A stretch of DNA of 16,532 nucleotides from an uncultured Gammaproteobacteria bacterium (GTDB taxonomy: Bacteria; Pseudomonadota; Gammaproteobacteria; CAJQNE01): the NCBI GenBank assembly GCA_905479545.1, contig CAJQNE010000230.1, forward strand, positions 1 through 16,532. Direction: 5' to 3'. The stretch's first letter is position 1. Each line of letters opens with the position of its first letter. Positions 1-8,600 of the stretch are shown here, one piece after another. The notes under the pieces are model-generated. The model was not told the origin of the DNA and made no database searches. It saw only the letters and a list, made by a program, of their open reading frames with translations. A program made the position numbers and the translations under genes.

Positions 1-1712
1 GGCGGCCCCACAAGGTGACCAACCATGGTTTGCTGACCGAGGAATTTCCAGGTACGCGCTGGCAAGCTAGCATCACCGGCCTGAGCTTCATCCAGCTTGT
101 CAAACAACCAGGTTTCCTGTTCGTCCGACATCATTTTCCGGTCGCCATCATAGTCATCAACCGATTGATCCGGCTGTAGCTCGCGGCCCTGAATTCGGGT
201 GTCCAGAATGATGAACTCCGCTAAATCGCCAAAGGTGAAACTGCGGTTCAGGCGAGGGTCAGCAAAGTCGGAGCCGTTAGGACCTTTTACATCCTGAATT
301 GGCAACCACTCGTTGTAAGCCTGTGCGGCAGCCGCTTTCCGTGGTTCCCAGTCACCTTCGTCACGACCATTGTCATTATGGTTCTCTGCACCACCCATCG
401 CGCCACCCGCATCCGGATCGTAAGAATCGTTAGCAGTTTCGTGATCATCCCAAGTGTTAATAAAGGCGTAACGCAGATGGATAAGCTGTAGGTCAGCATC
501 TTCACGATAGTTCTGGAAGCGTCGCCGATAGCTAGTAAGCGAAACTGTTTCAATGCGATTATTGTGACGATATTTACGGCCTGTATCAGGCATATTTTCG
601 GCACCTATGGCATTGCGATCACCATAATCATCCGGGTTTTGATCGTCAGTAGGAGTTTCGTCGTCTGCTACGACGCCGGGATAATCGTATATGTAATCCC
701 CAAGATGGAAGACTAAGTCAAGATCGTCACGACGAGCCATCTGCCTGTAAACATTAAAATAGCCATGCGGAAAGCTTGAACAAGAGGCGACTCCAAACTT
801 TAATGACGGTACTCCAGTACCTGATGGCAAGGTTTTAAACCGGCCTACGTCACTCAGAAACAACTCGCCTTCAGAGTCTTCGAATGTAGTGGTCGAAAAG
901 CGATAGTAATACTCAGTAGCGGCAGTCAGGCTGGTGCTATCCACGGTTATTTTTACCGTACGGTCATCCCCTGCCGATGGTGTCACGGTGTTCGTGACCA
1001 GCACATTGCCAGCAAATATTGGCGATTCGCTGACTTCAACCTGGAGAGGCGTAACGTTGGTGGATCGCGTCCATAAAATTGCGCCACTGGTTGAAGGGTC
1101 GCCCGACGCAACACCTTGCCTGAACACGCTTAGCGGCAAGGTGACGTCGCCAAGGTAACCATAGCTGTCGCAGCTGTCGCCGGTAAAAGCAATATCGGTG
1201 CTGCCGTCAGCTTTTAGATCCAGCTCGTAGCCCAGACGGTTGCGATATTTACCAACGATGCTTGGCGCGGCGCTGGTGTCGGTGGCGGAAATGCGAATCC
1301 ACTGCATAATAAACAGGCGGGGAATCATCACTCCGTCTACCACTTCCATGGTTTCAACGCGCCACACCATGCTGTCGTGATACAAAGCACGAATTTTGAA
1401 ATTGCGGGTTTCATCAATAAGGTTACAGGCAGGTTGCTCACCTAAATTCATAGTAAGCAACATTGCGGCTTCGCTCGAATCGTAGGTGTAAGTACCTGCT
1501 GCGCGCGGTTCCGGGTCCGGAATGGGCGTTGAACCGCCGGTATTACCAATTGCCGGCGCTTGATTCGGGCTATTCGAACCACCACCACAGGCCGACAAGC
1601 CAATGGCTCCGAGACCTATACCCGTAGTCGCCACGACGTTACGCCGCATCAGATCGACCGATGCCGTCGCCGTCGATTCGTTGCTATTAACTTTTTTGCC
1701 TTTGCTCAGCAT
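1..1712 (-). CDS. phoD: PhoD-family alkaline phosphatase, Tat-type lipoprotein (3' end outside window)
   Basis: This is a metal-dependent phosphomonoesterase/phosphodiesterase of the PhoD family, expected to act outside the cytoplasmic membrane and release phosphate from organic esters. I read an open frame of about 570 codons from the ATG at 1712-1710 to the window edge, so the C-terminus is missing. A twin-arginine segment (MRRNVVAT, residues 22-29) and a lipobox L-S-A-C at 39-42 followed by GGG predict Tat export and lipid anchoring. The PhoD N-terminal module begins near residue 195 (FRQGVASGDP, then LWTR). The metallophosphatase core shows FGVASCSSFPHGYF near 304, FHLGDYIYD near 335, WDDHETAND near 419 and WKFLGQQTMVG near 553. 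The Cys in ASC and the Asp/His residues are the expected metal ligands. An SD-like GGAG (1723-1720) lies 7 nt before the ATG. Residues of about 55-190 match nothing I recognise. The family call is firm; the substrate is not known. Confidence 0.9.
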   Translation of the reverse strand, partial: MLSKGKKVNSNESTATASVDLMRRNVVATTGIGLGAIGLSACGGGSNSPNQAPAIGNTGGSTPIPDPEPRAAGTYTYDSSEAAMLLTMNLGEQPACNLIDETRNFKIRALYHDSMVWRVETMEVVDGVMIPRLFIMQWIRISATDTSAAPSIVGKYRNRLGYELDLKADGSTDIAFTGDSCDSYGYLGDVTLPLSVFRQGVASGDPSTSGAILWTRSTNVTPLQVEVSESPIFAGNVLVTNTVTPSAGDDRTVKITVDSTSLTAATEYYYRFSTTTFEDSEGELFLSDVGRFKTLPSGTGVPSLKFGVASCSSFPHGYFNVYRQMARRDDLDLVFHLGDYIYDYPGVVADDETPTDDQNPDDYGDRNAIGAENMPDTGRKYRHNNRIETVSLTSYRRRFQNYREDADLQLIHLRYAFINTWDDHETANDSYDPDAGGAMGGAENHNDNGRDEGDWEPRKAAAAQAYNEWLPIQDVKGPNGSDFADPRLNRSFTFGDLAEFIILDTRIQGRELQPDQSVDDYDGDRKMMSDEQETWLFDKLDEAQAGDASLPARTWKFLGQQTMVGHLVGP

Positions 1713-2144
1713 ATTCTCGCTCCGCGCCTATGGCGCTCTAACTCTATTATTTCACTAGGAAAATGTCGGGATTCGTCTCTGATCGACATCTAAGCTCTAT
1801 CGGCCTGACGGGCATTATACGGAATGAACACACTTCAGGCGGAGCTCAAGCTCGACATGGCAATATTTAACGCTTCGGAATTATGTCCGACCAGCGCAGC
1901 TCTAGCCGTACTTAACATTCTTATTATATACGACCATTTTCTGAACATTGATTATAAACGACGTTTCCAGCCTGCTTGTTTATAAAATTCAGCACCAAAC
2001 CAATAATATCAACCACTTAAATTCATAAGCGGCTTATTAGACGTTACACATTTCTTACCAAATCGACTGGACATAACGCTATAGGATGGCGGCATTCGTT
2101 ACATAAAGCGATCCCAAAAGAGGTTCGCAACCGGAGCAGCACGC
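1713..2144. other. 432-bp divergent intergenic region
   Basis: This AT-rich spacer lies between the divergent PhoD and PEP-CTERM-like genes. I see no convincing gene in it. Besides the TATAAT toward PhoD, it holds an 8-bp perfect inverted repeat TTATAAAC / GTTTATAA (1952-1959 and 1978-1985, 18-nt spacer). It also holds a 13-bp palindrome ATAAGC-G-GCTTAT (2025-2037). Both are AT-rich enough to occur by chance in a spacer of this length, but both sit where regulators of the plus-strand gene would bind. An SD-like GGAG (2133-2136) precedes the ATG at 2145 by 8 nt. Confidence 0.4.
1814..1819 (-). promoter_or_regulatory. Candidate -10 element for the PhoD gene
   Basis: The minus strand reads TATAAT exactly at 1819-1814, about 100 nt upstream of the PhoD start. 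I find no good -35 hexamer at 16-18 bp and no clear Pho-box repeat upstream. It may therefore be an activator-dependent promoter or a chance match. PhoD genes are often phosphate-regulated, but nothing seen here proves that. Confidence 0.3.
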
Positions 2145-2927
2145 ATGAAAATTCTTGGCACGGTTACCGCCTCAGCCCTGTTGGCACTCGCCAGCACTGC
2201 TGCCTCAGCCGTTATTATTGATACCTTCGAAACCGATCAGGTCGCCGCTCACAGCATGGGCGCCGCAGCACCCGCTGAAGGCTTCAGCATAGTCACTGGC
2301 GCCGGCATTATTGGCGGTGAACGTGAGTTACTATCGGTTAAAACAGCGGGCCAAAATTTTGGCATGGTGTTCGCAGCAGCTGGCAGCCAGAACGGTAATC
2401 AGCTATCACATTCACAGAGTTCACAAACCAGTGGCTACTCACTGGTGTTGTGGGACGGTGCCGAAAACCTGCGCGGCAATGACTACGGCCTTGGCGCTAA
2501 CTTCGCCGGCGAAGACGGTATCGATTTCCAGCTAACGGATGTTGACTCCTTTGGCATGGGCCTGACGATTAAACTGTTTGTATTCACCAGTGAATCGCAA
2601 TATTCAGAAATCGCGATTCCGATTGATGCCGGCATAGGTTCTGAGCGGGTGCTGTTTAGCAATTTCAGTACGGGTTCCGGCGGCCTATTGCAAAACCAAA
2701 GCAATGCGCTGTTCCTACCCACTGCAGCCGCTAGTTCAGCCGCGGACTTTAGCCGGGTAAATGCGATTGCTCTGCTCATTGACGGCACCGCAACCCCCGA
2801 CGCAGACACCTCACTGAATTTGCTGGAGACTTTTGTTAACCCGCCACAACCAATACCACTGCCGGGCACAATATTGATCTTCCTGGCCGGACTTGCGGGT
2901 TTAAAACTAAGGAAATTTAATAGCTAG
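2145..2927 (+). CDS. Secreted PEP-CTERM-like protein (PLPG variant sorting signal)
   Basis: This is a 260-residue exported protein of unknown function. The N-terminus is a typical Sec signal peptide: MKI, a hydrophobic stretch to about residue 20, and an AxA-type site near ASA|VIID. The C-terminus carries a short tripartite signal: Pro-Leu-Pro-Gly at 238-241, a hydrophobic helix 242-253, and basic KLRK at 254-257. That layout is the PEP-CTERM plan, in which an exosortase-type transpeptidase processes the protein near the PEP-like motif. Here the usual V-P-E-P is replaced by I-P-L-P-G, close to the known VPLPA variant. The middle is rich in Ser, Gly and Ala, with a segment near residues 204-230 (RVNAIALLIDG, later ADTSLNLLET) that resembles other PEP-CTERM proteins. 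No exosortase gene lies in this window. The start is supported by GGAG 8 nt upstream, and the gene ends at a strong terminator. Possible roles are surface or exopolysaccharide-associated, by family analogy only. Confidence 0.75.
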   Translation: MKILGTVTASALLALASTAASAVIIDTFETDQVAAHSMGAAAPAEGFSIVTGAGIIGGERELLSVKTAGQNFGMVFAAAGSQNGNQLSHSQSSQTSGYSLVLWDGAENLRGNDYGLGANFAGEDGIDFQLTDVDSFGMGLTIKLFVFTSESQYSEIAIPIDAGIGSERVLFSNFSTGSGGLLQNQSNALFLPTAAASSAADFSRVNAIALLIDGTATPDADTSLNLLETFVNPPQPIPLPGTILIFLAGLAGLKLRKFNS

Positions 2928-2950
2928 TAGCTATAATTCCTGCAACACCA

Positions 2951-2984
2951 AACAGCCTCACTAAACTAGTAGTGAGGCTGTTTT
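2951..2984. terminator. Bidirectional rho-independent terminator
   Basis: A perfect 12-bp stem, AACAGCCTCACT (2951-2962) paired with AGTGAGGCTGTT (2971-2982), has an 8-nt loop and a T run at 2981-2984 on the plus strand. It lies between two convergent genes and begins 4 nt past the dehalogenase stop codon. It should stop the plus-strand PEP-CTERM-like transcript well. In the minus direction the trailing T tract is weaker (GTTTGG), but the stem can still serve the dehalogenase transcript. Confidence 0.85.
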
Positions 2985-2986
2985 CG

Positions 2987-3880
2987 TTAGCCCACCAGAT
3001 TATTTTCCTGCATCCAAAGCGCTACTTCTTCACCGATACGATCAGGCTGATCCTCCTGTACAAAATGAATGCCTGTGCCACAGAATACCGATTTGAGATT
3101 CGGTAGCGCCGCTTCTAAATCTGCCACTGTGGCTTTGGTGATAAGCGCCCCTGGTTTGAACCACAGCAGTAGCTTAGGAATAGTTGATTTCTCTAGTGCC
3201 GCTCGATAACTCCGCACCATTTCATCGGTATCAGCCGGCTTACCGTCAAACGGAATTTCATTCGGAAAGCGGTACAGCGGCCTGCGGCTGGCGATTGTTG
3301 GAAACGGCGCACGATAGTGCTTCATCTCAGCATCGGTTAGTTTCCGACTCACACTCATCGGCAATAACTTATTCACAAAAAAGTTAGCGTTTTGAATCAT
3401 TAACTTGCCGATTATGGGCGTGCGAAACAATTTAAATATCTGCCGCGCGGGTGGCTTCATATCGGCTATTTTTGCGACATTGGTAACCCCTTCCATAAAG
3501 GCAATGCCTTTAACGTTCTGCGGGTTTCGCATTGCGTAATTGAAACCCAGTGCTGATCCCCAGTCGTGGATAACCAGAGTGATGTTTTTTAAACCCAACG
3601 ATTCGATAAACGCCTCCAGATACTGCACATGATCGGCAATACGGTAGTCAATATCCGGTTTGTCAGACTTGCCCATGCCAATCAAATCTACAGCCACTAC
3701 CCTACCGTGCGGTTTCAGATACGGAATGACATTACGCCAAAGGTAACTGGAGGTCGGGTTACCGTGTAATAACAGAATAGGGTCGGAACCCGCGTCGCCC
3801 TCATCAACGTAGTGCATTTTCGAACCGAGCACCTCGGAATAGTGTTCGGCATAAGGGAAATCTGCAGACGGGGTGGACAT
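2987..3880 (-). CDS. dhaA: Haloalkane dehalogenase (DhaA/LinB type, HLD-II-like)
   Basis: This is a cytoplasmic alpha/beta hydrolase predicted to cleave carbon-halogen bonds of haloalkanes hydrolytically, giving an alcohol and a halide (EC 3.8.1.5). The 297 residues match the usual length. All the residues that define the HLD-II type are present at DhaA numbering: Asn41 in HGNPTSSYLWRN and Trp107 as halide-stabilising residues, nucleophile Asp106 in VIHDWGSALGF, acid Glu130 in FMEGV, and base His272 in GIHFVQEDQPD. DLIGMGKSDKPDIDY near 65-79 and RFPNEIP near 204 are also typical. The intact pentad argues for real dehalogenase activity rather than a general esterase. The natural substrate cannot be read from sequence, and no haloalcohol or haloacid catabolic gene lies nearby. 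It appears to be a single-gene unit, with the terminator immediately after the stop codon and a candidate promoter upstream. Confidence 0.92.
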   Translation of the reverse strand: MSTPSADFPYAEHYSEVLGSKMHYVDEGDAGSDPILLLHGNPTSSYLWRNVIPYLKPHGRVVAVDLIGMGKSDKPDIDYRIADHVQYLEAFIESLGLKNITLVIHDWGSALGFNYAMRNPQNVKGIAFMEGVTNVAKIADMKPPARQIFKLFRTPIIGKLMIQNANFFVNKLLPMSVSRKLTDAEMKHYRAPFPTIASRRPLYRFPNEIPFDGKPADTDEMVRSYRAALEKSTIPKLLLWFKPGALITKATVADLEAALPNLKSVFCGTGIHFVQEDQPDRIGEEVALWMQENNLVG

Positions 3881-3908
3881 TTCGTAATCTCAAAAACCGT
3901 AAACCACC

Positions 3909-3936
3909 AGCATAGCGCGACTACCGTTGGGGGCAA
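3909..3936 (-). promoter_or_regulatory. Candidate sigma70 promoter of the haloalkane dehalogenase
   Basis: On the minus strand TTGCCC (3936-3931) and TATGCT (3914-3909) are separated by 16 bp, placing transcription start about 20 nt before the ATG at 3880. The match to consensus is moderate. It lies back to back with a similar plus-strand element (TTGCCC, 16 bp, TACACT) that would drive the permease gene. Confidence 0.35.
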
Positions 3937-3973
3937 ATAGATTCAGCGCACAACCGCGTACCAACCGCCAACC

Positions 3974-4001
3974 TTGCCCCTGATGCTATGGCCAGTACAC
4001 T
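3974..4001 (+). promoter_or_regulatory. Candidate sigma70 promoter of the AmpG-like gene
   Basis: TTGCCC (3974-3979), a 16-bp spacer and TACACT (3996-4001) predict a start near 4008. If real, the transcript begins only about 25 nt before the in-frame ATT at 4033, leaving room for translation to begin upstream of the first ATG (4114). Confidence 0.3.
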
Positions 4002-4032
4002 GCCCACACTCGTTTCACTTTAGGCCCGCGCT

Positions 4033-4113
4033 ATTAATACTCAAACCCCCGCCGCAGAAAAACGCTCACTCAGTGAGTCTCTCGGCGTTTACCTTCACCG
4101 CCGTGTAATTGCC
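4033..4113 (+). other. Conserved N-terminal extension of AmpG with no canonical start codon
   Basis: The permease frame stays open from 4024 (after TAG at 4021) to the first ATG at 4114. It encodes SLSESLGVYLHRRVIA just before MLFLGFSAGLP. From memory of the AmpG family, proteins usually begin with a short leader of the pattern SLxxSLRVYLxxRVxAMLFLGFSAGLP, so this stretch looks like genuine coding sequence. The frame here contains no ATG, GTG or TTG. The only plausible early initiator is ATT at 4033, preceded at 8 nt by AGG (4022-4024). A 13-bp palindrome, CTCACT-C-AGTGAG, lies at 4065-4077. Either ATT is used as in infC and pcnB, or the assembled base at 4035 is wrong, or the leader is vestigial. 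Confidence 0.5.
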
Positions 4114-5439
4114 ATGCTATTTCTTGGCTTCTCCGCCGGCCTGCCTTTGTTACTGGTGTATTCCACGCTTACCGCCTGGTTGAGCGACTACGATGTTAAA
4201 AAGTCGACTATCGGCCTGTTCGCCTGGGTCGGAATCACCTATTCGGTAAAGTTATTCTGGGCGCCGGTAGTAGACCGGTTGCATTTACCCCTGCTACGCC
4301 GCATGGGGCAGCGGCGCAGCTGGATGTTACTGGCGCAGGCCGGGATTGTTTTTGGCCTCTACCAGATGAGCCAGCTGAATCCGGCAGACAGTCTGAAAAT
4401 GGTCGCCTTATGGGGAGTGTTTGTGGCGTTCTGCTCGGCCACGCAAGACATTGCACTCGACGCTTACCGCATCGAAGCCGTTGAAACTGACCGGCAAGCG
4501 GCGATGGCTTCGACCTACATATTTGGTTACCGAATAGCGATGCTATTTGCGGGCGCAGGCGCGCTCTACATAGCCCAATATCAAAGTTGGCCGTTCGCTT
4601 ATCAAACCATGGCGGCCAGTATGTTGGTCGGCATCATCACCGTAATACTCATCGCTGAACCGATATCAAACACGGTGCGCTCGTTAGCCGAACGCGGGCC
4701 GTTGGTGGAACGGTTTGAAGCACAAGCTAGCGGCTGGTTACCGCCGTTGCGGACTGCAGTAAGTTGGATTCTCGGTGCCGTGGTTGAGCCGTTTGTCGAT
4801 TTCTTCCGCCGCAACGGCCTGGGACTCGCACTACTCATTCTCGGCGTCGTCGCCTTCTATCGCCTTAGCGACCTGAGTATGGGCGCAATGAGTAACCCGT
4901 TTTACCTCGATATGGGCTTCAGCAAGGCCGAAATAGCCACAGTGGTAAAAAGTTTCGGGCTGGCGATGACACTCATTGGTGCCGGTCTCGGCGGCGTAAT
5001 GGCCATGCGTTACGGCACGCTGAAGTCTTTGCTTGTGGCTGCTATTATGGTGGCGACCACTAACTTACTGTTTGCTTGGATCGCCACGCAACCCAAAGAT
5101 ATTAGCTATCTGGCCGGTGTAATCGCCGCCGATAATCTCAGCGCAGGAATAGCGACTACGGTGTTTATTGCCTTTTTATCGGGCTTAACCAATACCGCAT
5201 ACACTGCCACGCAATACGCCTTATTCAGTTCGTTAATGACGTTGCCCGGCAAAATAATCGCCGGCTACTCAGGGTTTGTGGTCGAAGCCCAAGGTTATGC
5301 CACATTTTTCATCTACGTTGCAGCGCTAGGCATTCCTGCAATTGTTCTGGTAAGCGTGTTAATCCACTGGAACAAAGCCAGGCAGTTGCTGGCTACGCCT
5401 GCTGAAAGCGCTCGGCAGAATGCCACTGCTGACACATAA
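4114..5439 (+). CDS. ampG: AmpG-family muropeptide permease (MFS)
   Basis: This is an inner-membrane major facilitator transporter of the AmpG family. AmpG imports anhydromuropeptides (GlcNAc-1,6-anhydroMurNAc peptides) from the periplasm for peptidoglycan recycling, and in many gammaproteobacteria this feeds beta-lactamase regulation. Family features are MLFLGFSAGLPLLLVYSTL at the start, the loop KKSTIGLFAWVGITYSVKLFWAP near residues 29-50, and VAFCSATQDIALDAYRIE near 104-121. About twelve or more hydrophobic segments are spread over the 441 residues, with a soluble linker near 190-215. I report the first ATG because it is the only canonical start, but homology suggests the true start lies up to 27 codons upstream at an ATT. 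No Shine-Dalgarno sequence precedes 4114. No ampD, nagZ or beta-lactamase gene is adjacent, so the substrate is assigned by family alone. Confidence 0.88.
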   Translation: MLFLGFSAGLPLLLVYSTLTAWLSDYDVKKSTIGLFAWVGITYSVKLFWAPVVDRLHLPLLRRMGQRRSWMLLAQAGIVFGLYQMSQLNPADSLKMVALWGVFVAFCSATQDIALDAYRIEAVETDRQAAMASTYIFGYRIAMLFAGAGALYIAQYQSWPFAYQTMAASMLVGIITVILIAEPISNTVRSLAERGPLVERFEAQASGWLPPLRTAVSWILGAVVEPFVDFFRRNGLGLALLILGVVAFYRLSDLSMGAMSNPFYLDMGFSKAEIATVVKSFGLAMTLIGAGLGGVMAMRYGTLKSLLVAAIMVATTNLLFAWIATQPKDISYLAGVIAADNLSAGIATTVFIAFLSGLTNTAYTATQYALFSSLMTLPGKIIAGYSGFVVEAQGYATFFIYVAALGIPAIVLVSVLIHWNKARQLLATPAESARQNATADT

Positions 5440-5530
5440 ATGCAGTGCTCCAGGTAATTTCGACTGGCGAATAATTTTCTTCGGTATCGTTCTTGCAAAC
5501 CTCTACCGTCAGATAAATCGCTTAAAGTTT

Positions 5531-5585
5531 CGCACCCACACGGTGCGTCTATCGTAGAAACATAAATTCGGCACCATCGCGGTGC
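5531..5585 (+). promoter_or_regulatory. Twin hairpins with the same GCACC/GGTGC stem upstream of the amidoligase operon
   Basis: Two short inverted repeats precede the operon. One is CGCACC-cacac-GGTGCG (5531-5547); the other is GCACC-atcgc-GGTGC (5571-5585). They share the same stem and a 5-nt spacer, with centres 39 bp apart. The second ends 17 nt before the ATG at 5603 and just before the weak SD-like TAGAG (5593-5597). They could be paired operators or RNA hairpins in the leader. I found no convincing -35/-10 pair to choose between these. Confidence 0.4.
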
Positions 5586-5602
5586 ACAAAAATAGAGCTT
5601 AC

Positions 5603-8600
5603 ATGGCCATTAAAGTCGCCCTGCACCATAAAACTGATTATCAATATGATCGTAAGGTCACCTTGTCGCCTCAGGTAATTCGCCTGCGTCCCGCGCCTCA
5701 TGCGCGAACGCCGATAGTGAGCTATAGCCTGAAAGTATCGCCCGGCGGTCACTTCCTGAACTGGCAGCAAGACCCATTCGGTAACTGGCTGGCCCGGGTA
5801 GTATTCCCCGAGCAGGTAAAGTCGTTCACCGTTGAGGTCGACCTGCTGGTAGAAATGGTCGCGGTTAACCCGTTCGACTTTTTCATTGAAGAGCACGCCG
5901 AACAATTCCCGTTTGATTACAACGAGGAATTAAGCAGCAACCTCGCGCCTTTTTTGAAAACAAGCAAACCGACGGAAAAACTTGCCGGTTGGCTGGAAAA
6001 GATTCGGGCGGACCTGAAGTCAGCGGACGAGCCACCCCGCACTATCGATTTCGTCGGCCAACTGAATCAACAGCTGTGCACCGATATTCACTACACCTTG
6101 CGAATGGAACCAGGCGTACAGACACCGGAAGAAACCTTAACGAAAGCCAGCGGTAGTTGCCGCGATACGGCCTGGCTGATGGTCAACGTCCTGCGCCACC
6201 TCGGGCTGGCCGCACGTTTTGTGTCCGGTTATCTCATTCAGCTAACCTCGGATCAGAAATCTATCGATGGCCCCAGCGGCCCCGAAGCAGATTTCACTGA
6301 CCTGCACGCCTGGACAGAGGTGTACCTGCCCGGCGCAGGTTGGGTAGGTCTGGATGCAACTTCCGGCTTGTTCGCGGGTGAAGGCCACATACCGCTTACC
6401 GCAGCACCTGAACCCAGTGGCGCTGCGCCCATAACCGGCGGTATGACTAAGGCGGAAACCGAGTTCAAGCATGACATGTCGGTTAAGCGCATCGACGAAG
6501 CGGCCCGCGTAACCAAGCCGTTTACAGAAATGCAGTGGCAAGCAATTGACTTGCTTGGTCAAACCGTTGATGCCCGCCTGAAAGCCAACGATGTGCGACT
6601 AACCATGGGCGGCGAACCGACGTTCGTCTCTATCGACAATATGGACGCACCAGAATGGAACACCGAGGCTAACGGCCGGCAAAAATTCGAAATGAGCCAA
6701 ACGCTTATGCGTCGGCTGCAGCAGCGGTTCGCCCCCAACGGCGTAATGCAGTACAGCCAGGGAAAATGGTACCCCGGTGAAGAGCTGCCACGCTGGGCCT
6801 GGAATATCTCTTGGCGCGCTGACCGTGAGCCGTTGTGGGAAGACCACACTCTGCTAAGCAATGAAACCAACGCAAAGAAGGTTTCGCTGGCACAGGCCGA
6901 AACGTTCATCGCCGCGCTAGCGCAAAATATGAATGTACCGGTAGAGAATGTTGTACCGGCTTGTGAAGATATTCGCCCCACCGCCAAACAATTGGCTGCC
7001 GGCGGTTTTAAGCCACTGGAGAATGCGCCGGTAAGCGGCTTCGTGTTGCCAATTCAATGGCAACAGGCTGCGGCCGCGAAAAAAGCCAAAAAAGACGGCA
7101 AGGGCCTGAAGAAAACCATGGCCGGCCATTGGCTCAGCGAAAAGTGGAAATTGAAAGACGACCGGCTCTGGCTTATCGGCGGCGACTCGCCGGTTGGCTT
7201 GCGCTTGCCGCTGAATGACCTCAGCAGCATGAGCAACCTCGAAGCCCCACGGCTGCTACAGCAAGATCCATTTGCTCCCAAGCCCGCATTGCCGAGCAAA
7301 AAAGAACTCTCGGAGCAAATTGCTGCGAACCAACCACTGCCGGCCGCTTTTAAAGATGTGCAGGTTCGCACCGCGATGTGTATCGAGCCGACGGACACCG
7401 GACTATCGGTATTCCTGCCGCCTTCACATAGCGCTGAGGAATATGCGGCACTACTTAACGTAGTTGAGCAAACGGCGGCTGAACTGGAGCAACCGATTCG
7501 GCTCGATGGTTATAGCGCTCCACCGGATTCGCGACTGGAAATTCTGAAAATAACACCCGACCCGGGCGTTATTGAAGTGAACGTGCAGCCTGCAGCTAAC
7601 TGGCAGGAACTGAAGAACATCACACTTGGCCTCTATGAAGACGCTCGCCAGTGTCGGCTTGGCACTGACAAATTCATGATTGATGGCCGCCACAGCGGCA
7701 CCGGTGGCGGCAACCATATTGTAGTCGGCGGGAAATCGCCGGAAGACAGTCCATTCCTCCGCCGCCCTGACCTGCTCGGCTCAATTATTCGTTACGTACA
7801 GAATCATCCGGCGATTAGCTATGTGTTCTCCGGGCTGTTTATCGGCCCTACTTCACAGGCACCGCGGGTTGACGAAGGCCGTGACGAAATACTTTACGAA
7901 CTAGAGCTGGCGCTGGGGCAGCTGCCGAAAAAAGGGACCGATTGCCCACCGTGGCTGGTCGACCGGATACTGCGCAACCTGCTAATAGACTTAACCGGCA
8001 ACACCCACCGCACCGAAATTTGCATCGATAAGATGTACTCACCGATCGGCCCAACCGGGCGGTTAGGTCTGTTGGAGTTCCGTGGTTTTGAAATGCCGCC
8101 GCACGCCGAAATGTCGCTGCTGCAACAATTGCTGATTCGGGCGATGATTGCGATGTTCTGGGATAAGCCTTACCAGAAGCCACTAGTTCGCTGGGGCAAC
8201 GCCCTGCGCGACCGCTTTATGCTGCCGCATTTCCTCACCGAGGATTTGTATTCAGTGCTTGGTGACCTGCGGGCTGAAGGCTTCGACTTTAAACCGGAGT
8301 GGTTTAACGCCCAGCTTGAATTCCGCTTCTCGGTAATGGGTAAAACTACCATTGCCGGTATGGATATTGAGCTGCGCAATGCACTTGAGCCGTGGAACGT
8401 ATTGGGCGAAGAACCTGGTTCAGGTGGCACCGCACGCTATGTCGACAGTTCGTTAGAGCGGCTACAAATTAAGATCAACAACCGCTACGGCAAGCGCTAT
8501 AGCGTGCTCTGCAACGGTGTTGAGATGCCGCTACAGGCTACCGAAATGCCCGGCGAATACGTCGCCGGGCTGCGATTCCGCGGCTGGCAGCCCTGGAGTT

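Noticed and set aside
287..1793. Short plus- and minus-strand frames (287-604, 934-1158, 1560-1793) in the left region
   Set aside because: All overlap the minus-strand PhoD coding frame, which is open across 570 codons with family motifs throughout.
1952..1985. TTATAAAC-N18-GTTTATAA as a recombination or attachment site
   Set aside because: There is no integrase gene, direct repeat or tRNA nearby, and an AT-rich 8-bp repeat is plausible by chance; it is mentioned only as a possible operator.
2483..2869. Long minus-strand frame opposite the PEP-CTERM-like gene
   Set aside because: The plus-strand product has a signal peptide, a sorting tail and a terminator; the minus frame has no SD, no recognisable motif and mirrors plus-strand codon structure.
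5582..5602. GTG at 5582 as start of the transglutaminase-amidoligase gene
   Set aside because: It lies in the arm of a hairpin, and the family N-terminus begins with MAIKV at the ATG 5603, which has a weak SD-like TAGAG 5 nt upstream.
6559..6987. 142-codon minus-strand frame inside the amidoligase gene
   Set aside because: It lies fully inside a strongly conserved coding region with recognised motifs (GGEPTFVSID) and has no promoter or SD; it is a shadow frame.
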